A stretch of 52,504 nucleotides of DNA from MGBC102946 sp022793145 (GCA_947426265.1 CANEDJ010000005.1:1-52504); one strand, 5' to 3'; counted from the stretch's first letter, positions 1 through 7,705 are shown. Notes: generated from the letters alone by a model not told the origin. Program-made: numbers and translations.

Positions 1-23
1 CTAATGAATATTTCTTCCATCAG

Positions 24-52
24 TTCACATCTTAAAGTATACATGATATAAT
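24..52 (+). promoter_or_regulatory. Sigma-A-type promoter before scpA
   Basis: TTCACA at 24-29, a 17-base spacer and TATAAT at 47-52, with a TG one base before the -10 (extended -10). The scpA start codon lies about 20 bases downstream. Read directly from sequence; promoter activity is inferred. Confidence 0.55.
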
Positions 53-73
53 AAATCTACTGGACGTGGTAAG

Positions 74-811
74 ATGGAATATAAAGTAATGATATCAGAA
101 TTTGAAGGGCCACTTGATTTATTGTTGCATTTGGTTAAAGAATCGTCAATTGAAATATTCGATATAGAAATAGAAAAAATAACAGGACAATATTTAGACT
201 ATATACATCAAATGGAAACAATGAATTTAAATATTGCAAGTGAATATCTTTCAATGGCTGCAGAACTAATCGAAATAAAATCAAATAGCTTACTTCCAAG
301 AAAAAAAATAGAGGCAGAGGATGAATATGAGGAAGACCCTAGGGAACGATTGATTGAACGTTTACTAGAATATCAAAAATATAAAGAAATTACACCAAAG
401 CTCCATGAATTAGAAGAACAAAGACATGAGTTTTATTCTAAAGATCCAGAAAGCTTAAAAGAATATATCGATATAGAATCCAATGCAGTAGAGTTAGATA
501 TCAATTTAGATGATTTATTAGAAGCCTTCAAAAAGATGTTAGAAAGAAAAGAACTAGAAAAACCATTACAAACTAAAGTTACTAAAAAAGAGTATTCTGT
601 CAGTGCACGTAGTAATGAAATTAGAAATTTATTAAAGAATAAGAAAAAAGTAGAATTTTATGAGCTTTTTGAAGTCGTAACAAAAGATTACGTGATTGTG
701 ACGTTTTTATCAATCCTTGATTTAGCACGCAAACAGGAACTTTATATTACTCAAAATAGAAATTTCAATCAAATTACTTTAGAACTAAAAGGAAGTGATG
801 CGCATGAATAA
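74..811 (+). CDS. scpA: Segregation and condensation protein A (kleisin)
   Basis: ScpA is the kleisin subunit of bacterial condensin: it bridges the two SMC heads and, with ScpB, compacts and segregates the chromosome in the cytoplasm. The N-terminus carries the family signature FEGPLDLLLHLVKE (about residues 10-23), the middle is acidic and charged, and the C-terminus forms a winged-helix-like segment (KKKVEFYELFEVVTKDYVIV). The 245-aa length is normal. The ATG has GGACGTGG upstream. The end overlaps scpB by eight bases, the usual scpAB coupling. No anomalies seen. Confidence 0.96.
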   Translation: MEYKVMISEFEGPLDLLLHLVKESSIEIFDIEIEKITGQYLDYIHQMETMNLNIASEYLSMAAELIEIKSNSLLPRKKIEAEDEYEEDPRERLIERLLEYQKYKEITPKLHELEEQRHEFYSKDPESLKEYIDIESNAVELDINLDDLLEAFKKMLERKELEKPLQTKVTKKEYSVSARSNEIRNLLKNKKKVEFYELFEVVTKDYVIVTFLSILDLARKQELYITQNRNFNQITLELKGSDAHE

Positions 812-1364
812 AAAAGCGATATTAGAAGGCATTTTATTTGTTGTTGGAGAAGAGGGATTAACAGCAGAAGACTTACAAAATATATTAGAAGTGAGTGAAT
901 ATGAACTTCAAAAATTGATTTCAGCTCTAGATGAAGATTATAGAAAAGAAGATAGAGGAATACAAATCGCATTCTTAGGAAATTGTTATAAATTGGTAAC
1001 AAAACAGGAACATAAGGAATATTATAAAAAGTTGGTAACAATCGAAGAAAATAGCAAGCTTTCAGATGCGGCATTGGAAACACTTGCAATAATTGCATAT
1101 AATGAACCGATTACAAGAGTTCAAATAGATGAAATTAGAGGAGTTTCTAGTGTACATCATGTAAGAAAATTATTGTTAAAAAATTTGATTCGTGAAGTAG
1201 GAAAATCGGATTTACCAGGAAGACCTCTTTTATATGGTATTACAAAAGAATTTTTAGATTATTTTGGTTTATCAACAATTGAAGATTTGCCAAAAATAAC
1301 AATGGATACAGATGATTTGAAAGAACAAGTTGATTTATTTGAGTCAAAATATAAGGAAAATTAA
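804..1364 (+). CDS. scpB: Segregation and condensation protein B
   Basis: ScpB is the dimeric winged-helix partner of ScpA in the SMC-ScpAB condensin. The protein (186 aa) has the typical N-terminus KKAILEGILFVVGEEGL and the conserved LETLAIIAYNEPITRVQIDEIRG-type second winged helix (about residues 90-112), followed by GRPLLYGIT. GTG and ATG codons occur a few codons earlier, but the ATG at 804 is best spaced from GGAAGTG, so it was chosen. It overlaps scpA and is therefore probably translationally coupled. A terminator follows at once. Confidence 0.95.
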   Translation: MNKKAILEGILFVVGEEGLTAEDLQNILEVSEYELQKLISALDEDYRKEDRGIQIAFLGNCYKLVTKQEHKEYYKKLVTIEENSKLSDAALETLAIIAYNEPITRVQIDEIRGVSSVHHVRKLLLKNLIREVGKSDLPGRPLLYGITKEFLDYFGLSTIEDLPKITMDTDDLKEQVDLFESKYKEN

Positions 1365-1385
1365 ACATCTTTTGATGTTTTTTTA
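1363..1385 (+). terminator. Rho-independent terminator of scpAB
   Basis: AAACATC/GATGTTT stem with a TTTT loop followed by a T-run. The scpB stop codon is at the base of the stem. Confidence 0.8.
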
Positions 1386-1433
1386 ATAATCACTATTCAA
1401 AGTAAAATCTTTATGATATAATTAATATGTATT

Positions 1434-1518
1434 GCCTGTGTGGCGAAATTGGTAGACGCGCACGACTCAAAATCGTGTGGTTTATATCATGTCGGTTCGA
1501 GTCCGACCACAGGCACCA
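1434..1518 (+). tRNA. tRNA-Leu (anticodon CAA)
   Basis: Complete class II cloverleaf. The acceptor stem GCCTGTG (1434-1440) pairs with CACAGGC (1508-1514). The anticodon stem CACGA/TCGTG encloses loop CTCAAAA with anticodon CAA at 1468-1470. A long variable arm (1478-1490), the T arm GTCGG-TTCGAGT-CCGAC and an encoded CCA end (1516-1518) follow. It reads UUG Leu codons. A TGATATAAT extended -10 box ends at 1422, so it has its own promoter. The accessory zone begins directly downstream, but no duplicated tRNA 3' end (attachment-site repeat) was seen in the window. Confidence 0.97.
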
Positions 1519-1563
1519 GATTTAAAGATAACTCGAACTTTTTATTCGAGAGTAATAAATATT

Positions 1564-1589
1564 AACTAGAAGTGTCATCTAGTTTTTTT
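1564..1589 (+). terminator. Terminator after tRNA-Leu
   Basis: AACTAGA (1564-1570) pairs with TCTAGTT (1578-1584), followed by a T-run. A smaller hairpin, CTCGAA/TTCGAG, precedes it at 1532-1550. Confidence 0.75.
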
Positions 1590-1610
1590 GTTATTTGAAA
1601 ATGGAGTAAT

Positions 1611-1730
1611 GATTTACTAAAAGAATTAGATATCAAAAAATATATTAATTATATGGAAAATAGAACGTTCCCATTAATTTATTGGAATGAAGCTTTGGAG
1701 TTGAATAGTGTATACAAGTTATTTTGTTAA
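1611..1730 (+). pseudogene. Short coding remnant (about 39 codons, no start)
   Basis: An open frame without a plausible start reads DLLKELDIKKYINYMENR and so on, and stops at 1728-1730. The composition looks protein-like, but it is bounded upstream by a TGA and has no ribosome-binding site. It may be a fragment of a lost gene in the decayed zone after the tRNA. The family is not recognised. It could also be part of the leader of the T-box-like element that follows. Confidence 0.25.
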
Positions 1731-1772
1731 TTTCGTTAAGATTTTGAGATAATAATTAAATTATTATGAATT

Positions 1773-1821
1773 AAGCTGGTACTACGAGCAATTCGTCCTT
1801 TTTGGATGGATTGCTGTTTTT
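1773..1821 (+). promoter_or_regulatory. T-box-like 3' segment with terminator (probably truncated leader)
   Basis: CTGGTACTACGAGC at 1776-1789 resembles the conserved T-box sequence (GGTGGNACCACGAG-type). It runs into a 12-bp hairpin, AGCAATTCGTCC (1787-1798) with GGATGGATTGCT (1804-1815), followed by GTTTTT. This is how the 3' ends of T-box leaders look, where the T-box competes with a terminator. No convincing stem I or specifier loop was found in the roughly 170 bases upstream, and no aminoacyl-tRNA synthetase or amino-acid gene follows. It is therefore most likely a relic. Confidence 0.5.
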
Positions 1822-1845
1822 GATTTAAGGAAAGGAATGATTGAA

Positions 1846-1923
1846 ATGACACCAGATTTATATGAAATGATGAAATTGTTAGGCAAAGAAAGAATAAAAA
1901 CAAGATTTGGCTATATTAAATAA
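1846..1923 (+). CDS. 25-codon ORF after the T-box-like element
   Basis: An ATG with AAGGAAAGGA upstream opens a 25-aa frame beginning MTPDLYEMMKLLGKE and ending TAA at 1921-1923. It may be the surviving first codons of the gene once controlled by the T-box-like leader. No family is recognised and expression is doubtful. The bases from 1924 to about 2076 hold nothing recognisable. Confidence 0.25.
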   Translation: MTPDLYEMMKLLGKERIKTRFGYIK

Positions 1924-2076
1924 TAAAATTGTGTTAAAATTATATCAGTTAATATTATTACTAACCATTTCTTTTGTCCTGAGAGTTGTTGTACTAATCA
2001 GGGATATCATTTACTACTTTATTCAATATTATTTAAACAATTTTTAATTAATTATAGAAAAATTATGGTATTATAA

Positions 2077-2360
2077 GTAGAAAATGCAGATAAAGTATCA
2101 ATGATTTTATTTCAAAATGTATGGACAACTATTACAAAAGATAAAGAAAAAGCAATATCATATTTTATCAGATAGCATTCATACATTAGAAAATTTGAAA
2201 GAAGTTGTCGATATATTGGTTGATAAAAAATATTCTATATGGAGATATACCATATTTAGATGAAGTCATAGATTTTACTAATAATTATAATAGAATAGAT
2301 AGAAAAAAATTTTTAAATTTAAAACAAAGACTATTTAAAAATTATTCAGGAGGAAAATAA
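2077..2360 (+). pseudogene. Frameshifted gene remnant ahead of the Cys-His protein
   Basis: Three consecutive frames carry one apparent protein. Frame 1 runs from 2077 to the TAG at 2173 (ADKVSMILFQNVWTTITKDK). Frame 2 starts near 2171 (DSIHTLENLKEVVDILVDKK). Frame 3 runs from about 2241 to the TAA at 2358 (GDIPYLDEVIDFTNNYNRID). The junctions need two frameshifts and there is no start codon. The last codon directly abuts the ATG of the next gene, and the remnant's end supplies that gene's ribosome-binding site (CAGGAGG), so the two were probably once one operon. The family is not recognised. Confidence 0.55.
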
Positions 2361-3041
2361 ATGTTTGAAAATATTAAAAAAGGTTTATATTTTAGTAAGA
2401 TGCAACTTTTATTAAAAAAAGGTCTAAAAGATGGTAATATTGTACCTTTTGAAGATGAGTTTTATGAAAAATTAAGTCATACTTATATTAGTTGTTTACC
2501 AGTATCTATACATATGAAATATTTAAAACCTATAGTTGGACTTGGCAAATGTTATGACAGAAGTTTGTATATGTTTTTGTGTTTTGAAAATGCAGTTTTA
2601 GTTTGTGGTGATAACAAATATTTGGAGCTAAGATTTGGAAAAAATAATGCAGGTCATCGTTGGGTTGAAATGGATGGCTATTGTTATGATCCATCATTGT
2701 TGCTTAGATTTAAAAAGGAAATTTATTATGAAATATATAAACCTTATAATGTTTCTAAAACTACAGCAGAGGAATATAAAAATTGTTGTGACTCTAATAA
2801 ACGATTTTATGAAGACATAGTAAGTACTGAATTAAGCGATTTTCAGCCTAATGGAAGAAAAAGGACTGACTTATGTGCTATGATTCCTTTAATTCAAGGA
2901 ATCGCCGAGATGGGAACTGATACAGATTTCAAAAAAGAATTAAGTGAGTACTTAAAGTCAATCCAATATGATGAAAAGCAAGTTTATGATGAAATGAATC
3001 AAGCATTTCAAAAGTGTTTAGAAGAAGTTAAAAAAATGTAG
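2361..3041 (+). CDS. Hypothetical protein with Cys-His-Asp (transglutaminase/papain-like) pattern
   Basis: 226 aa with no membrane segment. A conserved-looking block has GLGKCYDRSLYMFLCF (Cys near residue 64), then AGHRWVEMDGYCYDPS (His near 99, Asp near 110). The Cys, His, Asp order and the HxW-x(n)-YDPS style resemble transglutaminase-like or papain-fold hydrolases. That is a pattern match, not a proven assignment. The C-terminal third is helical and charged. A good ribosome-binding site, CAGGAGGAAAATAA, precedes the ATG. It sits behind a frameshifted remnant in an accessory zone, so its own function may be residual. Confidence 0.65.
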   Translation: MFENIKKGLYFSKMQLLLKKGLKDGNIVPFEDEFYEKLSHTYISCLPVSIHMKYLKPIVGLGKCYDRSLYMFLCFENAVLVCGDNKYLELRFGKNNAGHRWVEMDGYCYDPSLLLRFKKEIYYEIYKPYNVSKTTAEEYKNCCDSNKRFYEDIVSTELSDFQPNGRKRTDLCAMIPLIQGIAEMGTDTDFKKELSEYLKSIQYDEKQVYDEMNQAFQKCLEEVKKM

Positions 3042-3237
3042 AATCGTTTTTAAGAATAATTTATATATGGAGTTAGTACTATCTGTACTTAACTACTTAA
3101 TTTTGTGAAAAGCTGCATACAACTATCCGCCATATTGATAGAAAACTTGAACTTTATATAAATTAAAAATTTGAGTTTTAATAAGTTTCAAAGTTTGTTA
3201 TAATCTTTATAGATTAAATGACCAAAGCAGGTGTATT

Positions 3238-4194
3238 ATGGAATTACTAGAAACTTCAAGTAATCAATGTAAAATTTTCATTCATGAAAATGAAAGATAT
3301 GTAATACGATATCCAAGAAGTATTGGTGTTTCAAGGGAGTACTATCGTTCAACTCCTGAATATGAAATTATAGGTTTATTGATAAAAAATAATATTAAAG
3401 TCCCAAAAATAATAGAATTAAAACCTAATTATCTTGTTCAAGAATATATATATGGTGAATTATTATCTGACTTATTTGAAGATCATCATAAAATTGATAA
3501 GATGATAATAATCAAAATTGTAAAACAAATTTGTCTTTTAACTTCTATTAATTATAAATCCCTTTTAAACTATATTAATTGGACAGATAATAGAAGCTTT
3601 TATACTTTTCAATGTCAGAATACTGAAATAATTTTTCAAAAATATTATCAAAATTTAAAAGGTTTATATAATGCTTTGGGTATATCTCCAAGGATAATTA
3701 GTACATTGTTTTCTTATGCATCACGAATAGAAAATAAAAGAAGCTTATCAATAATTCATGGAGACAGACATAAGAAGAATATCATTTTACAGTCTAACGG
3801 TGAGTTAATATTTATTGACTGGGAATTAGGGTGTGTAGGTGATTTAGCGTATGATATAGCTTTTCATTTGCATCAAATGGCCTATACAGATGAGGATGAA
3901 GACTATTTTATGAATCAATTAAAAAAACAATATACAGGAGATTTCGAATCATTATATAGGGATATAAAGTTATATAGAATATTTATTTTAGCAAGATCAT
4001 GTATCTATCATGTCTATTGGACTAACTTATTATATCAAGAACAAAAAGAAGTTGCCAAAAAAAAGCAGTTGGGACATTTTATGAGGAGATATAACAAATT
4101 AAGTAAAATTTCAGAATTTAATTTATCATACAAAAATGAAGAAGATTTAGATCAGATTTTTGAAAACTTTAGAAAGAATGATACATTAAAATAG
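3238..4194 (+). CDS. Phosphotransferase (APH/choline-kinase-like) family protein
   Basis: The 318-aa protein has the protein-kinase-like phosphotransferase fold. It shows the catalytic motif IIHGDRHKKNII (HGDxxxxN type) around residue 180 and the metal-binding IDWELGCVGDLAYDIAFH about 20 residues later. The N-lobe has a Lys/Glu-bearing strand region but no classic glycine loop. Family members transfer phosphate from ATP to small hydroxyl compounds (aminoglycosides, choline, sugars, homoserine); the substrate here cannot be told. It stands alone with its own start (CAGGTG upstream) in the accessory zone. Do not read it as antibiotic resistance without testing. Confidence 0.8.
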   Translation: MELLETSSNQCKIFIHENERYVIRYPRSIGVSREYYRSTPEYEIIGLLIKNNIKVPKIIELKPNYLVQEYIYGELLSDLFEDHHKIDKMIIIKIVKQICLLTSINYKSLLNYINWTDNRSFYTFQCQNTEIIFQKYYQNLKGLYNALGISPRIISTLFSYASRIENKRSLSIIHGDRHKKNIILQSNGELIFIDWELGCVGDLAYDIAFHLHQMAYTDEDEDYFMNQLKKQYTGDFESLYRDIKLYRIFILARSCIYHVYWTNLLYQEQKEVAKKKQLGHFMRRYNKLSKISEFNLSYKNEEDLDQIFENFRKNDTLK

Positions 4195-4298
4195 GTATAT
4201 GCTGCAAGGAAGAGATATAAACTTTATCATCTAAATATATTTCATGTGTTAATTGTTAAACAGCTATGATAGAATGTATAGTGGAAGTAGGATTCAAA

Positions 4299-4705
4299 AT
4301 GGAAAATATACAAAGAAAAGAATTAGAAAAATTAATAGGAATCGATAAAACAAAACTTTTTTATGATTTTGTTGATACAATAACATTGTTATATGATATA
4401 GAGCAAACATGGAATTGTGGCGGGAAAAAATGGGTTTATGAATATAAGAAAAGGTGGAAAAACTTTATGTGTATTTTAAAGAAAACATATTAGGATTTAT
4501 GATTATCTTTGGGAAAGAGGAAAGAGTTCAAGTTGAAAAAATAAGAAATGAACTTTCATGTGATGTACAAAAAGTTTATGATGAAGCACAAATATTTCAT
4601 GATGGAAAATGAGTTTTATTTAATATCATTGATTATTAGATATTAGAAGATTTAAAAAAATTACTTTTTATAAAAAGAAAACCAAATAAAAAATTTAATA
4701 AATGA
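4299..4705 (+). pseudogene. DUF3788 family gene, decayed by frameshifts and stops
   Basis: The start at 4299 (GGAAGTAGG upstream) gives an intact N-terminal part through WNCGGKKWVYEYK, as expected for DUF3788. After about 4446 the family sequence continues only by changing frame: GGKTLCVF, then FKENILGFMIIFGKEE, then VYDEAQIFHDGK. Next comes a TGA where the family usually has Trp, and further on a TAG, before ending LLFIKRKPNKK at 4705. At least two frameshifts and two in-frame stops are needed. The first open part alone would make about 64 residues. The family's function is unknown. Confidence 0.8.
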
Positions 4706-4714
4706 ATAAATTTA

Positions 4715-4744
4715 GAACAAACCATATTTATGATTTGTTCTTTT
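4715..4744 (+). terminator. Terminator after the DUF3788 remnant
   Basis: GAACAAA (4715-4721) pairs with TTTGTTC (4734-4740), followed by TTTTC. Confidence 0.6.
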
Positions 4745-4786
4745 CTTGCTATAATGGGGAAGGAAAAATACTAATGTAAAAGACTT

Positions 4787-4815
4787 TTGACAGACAAAAG
4801 TTTGTCTTTTATATA
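4787..4815 (+). promoter_or_regulatory. Promoter with dyad operator in its spacer
   Basis: TTGACA (4787-4792), a 17-base spacer and TATATA (4810-4815). The spacer contains the near-perfect dyad AGACAAA-AG-TTTGTCT (4792-4807), placed where a bound regulator would block RNA polymerase. The adjacent HTH gene is the natural candidate for autoregulation. The dyad lies upstream of the expected RNA start, so it acts as DNA and not as an RNA hairpin. Confidence 0.7.
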
Positions 4816-4836
4816 AAATGGTATTGGAGGTGCAAA

Positions 4837-5418
4837 ATGGATATTGGAATGAGAATAAAAAAATATAGGGAGCAACAAGATATTTCTCAAGATGAACTTG
4901 CTTTAAAAATATTTGTTTCAAGACAAACAATTTCCAATTGGGAAACAAATAAAAGCTACCCTGACATAAAAAGTTTAATCATGTTAAGTAATATCTTTAA
5001 TGTATCTCTAGATAATTTCATAAAACGAGATATAAAGGAGATGAGAGAGATAATTGATAAAGAAGAGGTTAAAAAATTTAATGTAATGAGTTGGATTTTT
5101 CTGGTAGAGATGTTAACTTTAGCTATAAGTGCGTATCCATTATTTAAATTTTTAGATAATATTGGAATTCTGCTTTGGTTATTGTTATTTATAATAACAT
5201 TTGGAACTGCAACTATTATTGAAAGATTTAAAAAAAATAATGACATTCAAACTTATAAAGAAATTCTAGCATTTATAGATAGAAAACAACTAACCTATGA
5301 AGAGTCTCAGCAAGAAATAGGAAAAAGAATGTATCAAAAAATTTTATTTGCAATTTTAGCAGCCATAATAACACTTATTATATGTTTAATTATAATGTTT
5401 ATCATGGACAAATTTTAA
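4837..5418 (+). CDS. XRE-family HTH regulator with C-terminal membrane segments
   Basis: 193 aa. Residues 1-65 form a Cro/CI-type helix-turn-helix (ISQDELALKIFVSRQTISNWE). A short charged linker is followed by two hydrophobic segments near 85-125 (SWIFLVEMLTLAISAYPLF; ILLWLLLFIITFGTATIIE) and a strongly hydrophobic C-terminal segment near 168-190. It should bind DNA while anchored in the membrane, a layout common in Bacilli and Erysipelotrichia regulators that sense envelope or small-peptide signals. The ATG has TTGGAGGTG upstream. The promoter carries a dyad operator, suggesting autoregulation. A 29-codon membrane ORF follows 18 bases after the stop. Confidence 0.85.
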   Translation: MDIGMRIKKYREQQDISQDELALKIFVSRQTISNWETNKSYPDIKSLIMLSNIFNVSLDNFIKRDIKEMREIIDKEEVKKFNVMSWIFLVEMLTLAISAYPLFKFLDNIGILLWLLLFIITFGTATIIERFKKNNDIQTYKEILAFIDRKQLTYEESQQEIGKRMYQKILFAILAAIITLIICLIIMFIMDKF

Positions 5419-5436
5419 GATTTTAAGGAGGAAAAT

Positions 5437-5526
5437 ATGGAATTTTGGCTTATAATGATCGTTTTGGTATGTATGGGAGGAAGCTGTTCGTTAGCTGGTA
5501 CCTGGTGGAGTAAGAATAAGAAATAA
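5437..5526 (+). CDS. 29-aa single-pass membrane microprotein
   Basis: The ATG at 5437 with a strong AAGGAGGAAAAT site encodes a 29-residue peptide. It begins MEFWLIMIVLVCMGGSCSL, then AGTWWSKNKK and TAA. It has one hydrophobic segment, two cysteines and a basic tail, so the C-terminus is probably inside. It lies 18 bases after the membrane-bound XRE regulator and is probably co-transcribed. No family is recognised. It could be a partner or signal for the regulator, or a toxin-like small protein; neither can be decided from sequence. Confidence 0.6.
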   Translation: MEFWLIMIVLVCMGGSCSLAGTWWSKNKK

Positions 5527-5610
5527 ATTATAATTTGTATAATGAATTTCTTTTTCTTGTAAATGTAAAGTATTGCTATAAGAATATAATTAGAGAAATT
5601 ATTTGAAACT

Positions 5611-5635
5611 AAAAGGCTTATTAAAAGTCTTTTTT
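5611..5635 (+). terminator. Terminator after the XRE/microprotein unit
   Basis: AAAAGGCTT (5611-5619) pairs with AAGTCTTTT (5625-5633), including one G-T, and runs into T residues. Confidence 0.6.
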
Positions 5636-5782
5636 GCTATACGGCTATAAAAATTTGAAACAAATAAGAAAATTTTAAATTATGTATTCATATAACTTCA
5701 CCAATATTATAAGAGAAATTATAATTAAATATTTTATTTTATGATATATTCATGTACAATTATAATAGATGTGAGGTTTGTT

Positions 5783-6433
5783 ATGAAAAAGTATAGAACT
5801 CATTATATTATTTCTAAAAAAAATTATGAAAAGAATATTGACAAGTTTCCAATAGAAAATAATGTTTTATTTATAACTGGACTGTCAGGAAGTGGAAAAA
5901 CAACTATGAGCAACAAAATTTCTAAAAAAAATGATGCTACTGTTTTAAATCTGGATTGCTTAAGTAGCTATTATAGTTCAAAATTTGAAAATACATTGAT
6001 AAAAGACATAACAAGTGATTTTTTTAAATTAAATGTAGAAGTACATGATATAATAAAAAATGGAAATTACATGGATTTAAAATTAAATCATTTTGATGAT
6101 TATATAAAATATAATAATAAATATTTCAATTATGTATATGGATATTGTCTAAATAATCATGACAGTTATTTCATTATTGAAGGTACACAATTATTCATGA
6201 CAATTGATCCAACTTTTTTTTATGATAAATCAATTATTATCATTAGAAGAAGTGCTTTAAAATCTCTATTAGGGCGTTTCGGTAGGCAATTAACTGTTAA
6301 AGAAAAGAAGCATCCAATAACAGTTGGGAAGAAACATATAAAGAAATTATTAAACGATTCTAAAAGATTACATTATAAAGATCTAAAACAGTTAAATTAT
6401 TTTATCTCTGTAATACAAAAAAATATTTTTTGA
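5783..6433 (+). CDS. P-loop kinase-like / AAA ATPase-like protein
   Basis: The N-terminal part has a Walker A loop, FITGLSGSGKTTMSNKI (about residues 31-47), and a following strand VLNLDCLSS typical of small P-loop kinases. Later come IIEGTQLFM and IIIIRRSALKSLLGRFGRQ, where the Arg-rich segment could form a lid. Length is 216 aa from the ATG at 5783 (GTGAGG upstream). An upstream in-frame ATG at 5741 lacks a ribosome-binding site and was not chosen. It resembles nucleotide or small-molecule kinases; the substrate is unknown. It stops with TGA. Very AT-rich, accessory context. Confidence 0.7.
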   Translation: MKKYRTHYIISKKNYEKNIDKFPIENNVLFITGLSGSGKTTMSNKISKKNDATVLNLDCLSSYYSSKFENTLIKDITSDFFKLNVEVHDIIKNGNYMDLKLNHFDDYIKYNNKYFNYVYGYCLNNHDSYFIIEGTQLFMTIDPTFFYDKSIIIIRRSALKSLLGRFGRQLTVKEKKHPITVGKKHIKKLLNDSKRLHYKDLKQLNYFISVIQKNIF

Positions 6434-6484
6434 AATAATGGAAAAGACTTTCAATTAATAGTATAATATAAAAGGTGGAAAATT

Positions 6485-7144
6485 ATGAAATGTAAAAGTA
6501 TAGAAAACAGCTTAAAATTTTATTTGTTATGTAATAAACTAAAAGATTTAATTCGCACTGGATGGAAAGTGTGGAATGTAAAAAGAGATCGAATAGAAAG
6601 TGTAGCAGAACATATATATGGCGTTCAAATGTTAGCACTCGCTATTTATAAAGAATTTGAATATGATTTAGACATAGAAAAAGTGATTTATATGTTAGCT
6701 ATTCATGAGTTAGAAGAAATCAAAATAGGTGATTTAATTTGGCATGATATTGCAGCATCTGAAAAGCTAGAAAAAGGTAAGGAAGCAGTACATTCCATAT
6801 TAAATGGGATGCTTAATATCGAAGATGTAGAAGCAATGCTTGATGAGTATAATAACAGAACTACAAAAGAAGCTCTGTTTGCACATCATTGTGACAAGTT
6901 AGAATGTGATATTCAGGCTAAACTTTATGATGAAGAAAAGTGTGTAGACATAAATAGTCAAAGTGAAAATAATTTGTTAGCAAATGAAATAGTTAAAGAA
7001 AAATTAGAAAATGAAGATTCCTGGTCAAATGCTTGGATAGAATTTGATAGACATTATTATGAAGATGACCAAAACTTTATAGATATTATAAATTATTTAA
7101 AAGAATATGGTTTTTTAGAGATAAAGAAAAAATCTTGTAATTAG
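6485..7144 (+). CDS. HD-domain hydrolase (YfbR/HDDC2-like)
   Basis: 219 aa with the YfbR/HDDC2 layout. RTGWKVWNVKRDRIESVAEH (about residues 24-43) gives the Arg-Trp and ESVAEH metal ligand, followed by LAIHELEEIKIGDLIWHD and later AHHCDKLECDIQAK. Relatives are 5'-deoxynucleotidases that dephosphorylate dNMPs. In this copy the central metal-binding doublet normally written HD reads HE (IHELEE). That could still coordinate metal but is unusual. GGTGG lies before the ATG. The stop codon sits in the loop of its terminator. Confidence 0.78.
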   Translation: MKCKSIENSLKFYLLCNKLKDLIRTGWKVWNVKRDRIESVAEHIYGVQMLALAIYKEFEYDLDIEKVIYMLAIHELEEIKIGDLIWHDIAASEKLEKGKEAVHSILNGMLNIEDVEAMLDEYNNRTTKEALFAHHCDKLECDIQAKLYDEEKCVDINSQSENNLLANEIVKEKLENEDSWSNAWIEFDRHYYEDDQNFIDIINYLKEYGFLEIKKKSCN

Positions 7145-7156
7145 CAAGATTTTTTT
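7130..7156 (+). terminator. Terminator overlapping the HD gene's stop
   Basis: AAATCTTG (7130-7137) and CAAGATTT (7145-7152) enclose the TAG stop; a T-run follows. Confidence 0.8.
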
Positions 7157-7705
7157 GCAAAATAATTAAACAATTGAAATATTTTTGGTTTTCTTTTTTG
7201 TTCTAAAAGTTCCGATAAGAGGAAAAATATACATCATCTCGATCTAGTACGACGCAATTATTATTATAATAATCATTATGCTAAAGTAAATATTTCTTTT
7301 TTTGTGCAAGGTTTTGTTTCTATTCTAAAATACTCATTATTTAACTTTCTGATAAATAAAGCTAACTCATTTTTTATTATTTGGACACCATTATAATAAC
7401 TGCTTTTTTCATTTTTAATTTCCATGGCTATCCAATTCCTTTCTATCAATAGATAAATTTAATAGTATATTCTATCATAACGCTGTATTTTTTATAACAT
7501 TGCCAATTAATGAATTATTCTCTACTACTAATATAGATAATCTTTGATTATATAATAAAGTAGGGAAGGAAAATATCATAGAAAAATAAATAATCTTTTT
7601 AATAAGAACAAATTATATTAAATAAATTATTTAAAAATGTTATAATATATATAAATGAATATTATATAGAAATAAGTAATTTCAAAAAAGATTGGAGATG
7701 TAATT
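7157..7705. other. Long intergenic stretch, largely empty
   Basis: About 550 bases of AT-rich sequence with no long frame on either strand. It holds one weak 49-codon frame on the minus strand (listed separately) and a GATCTAGTACGACGC segment near 7240 that is less AT-rich than its surroundings. No repeat, promoter pair or RNA signature could be identified. It may be a deletion scar of the accessory zone. Confidence 0.4.
7276..7425 (-). CDS. Possible 49-aa hypothetical protein
   Basis: On the minus strand an ATG at 7425 preceded by AAAGGA opens a frame beginning MEIKNEKSSYYNGVQIIKNE. It ends PCTKKEIFTLA then TAA at 7276. The composition is protein-like and soluble. It is short and isolated with no recognised relative, so it may be a remnant or chance. 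Confidence 0.25.
   Translation of the reverse strand: MEIKNEKSSYYNGVQIIKNELALFIRKLNNEYFRIETKPCTKKEIFTLA

Noticed and set aside
1434..1518. tRNA-Leu as the attachment site of an integrated element
   Set aside because: No repeat of the tRNA 3' end and no integrase gene were seen in the window; only the position suggests it.
3238..4194. Aminoglycoside resistance gene
   Set aside because: Only the general phosphotransferase motifs are present; nothing in the sequence indicates an antibiotic substrate.
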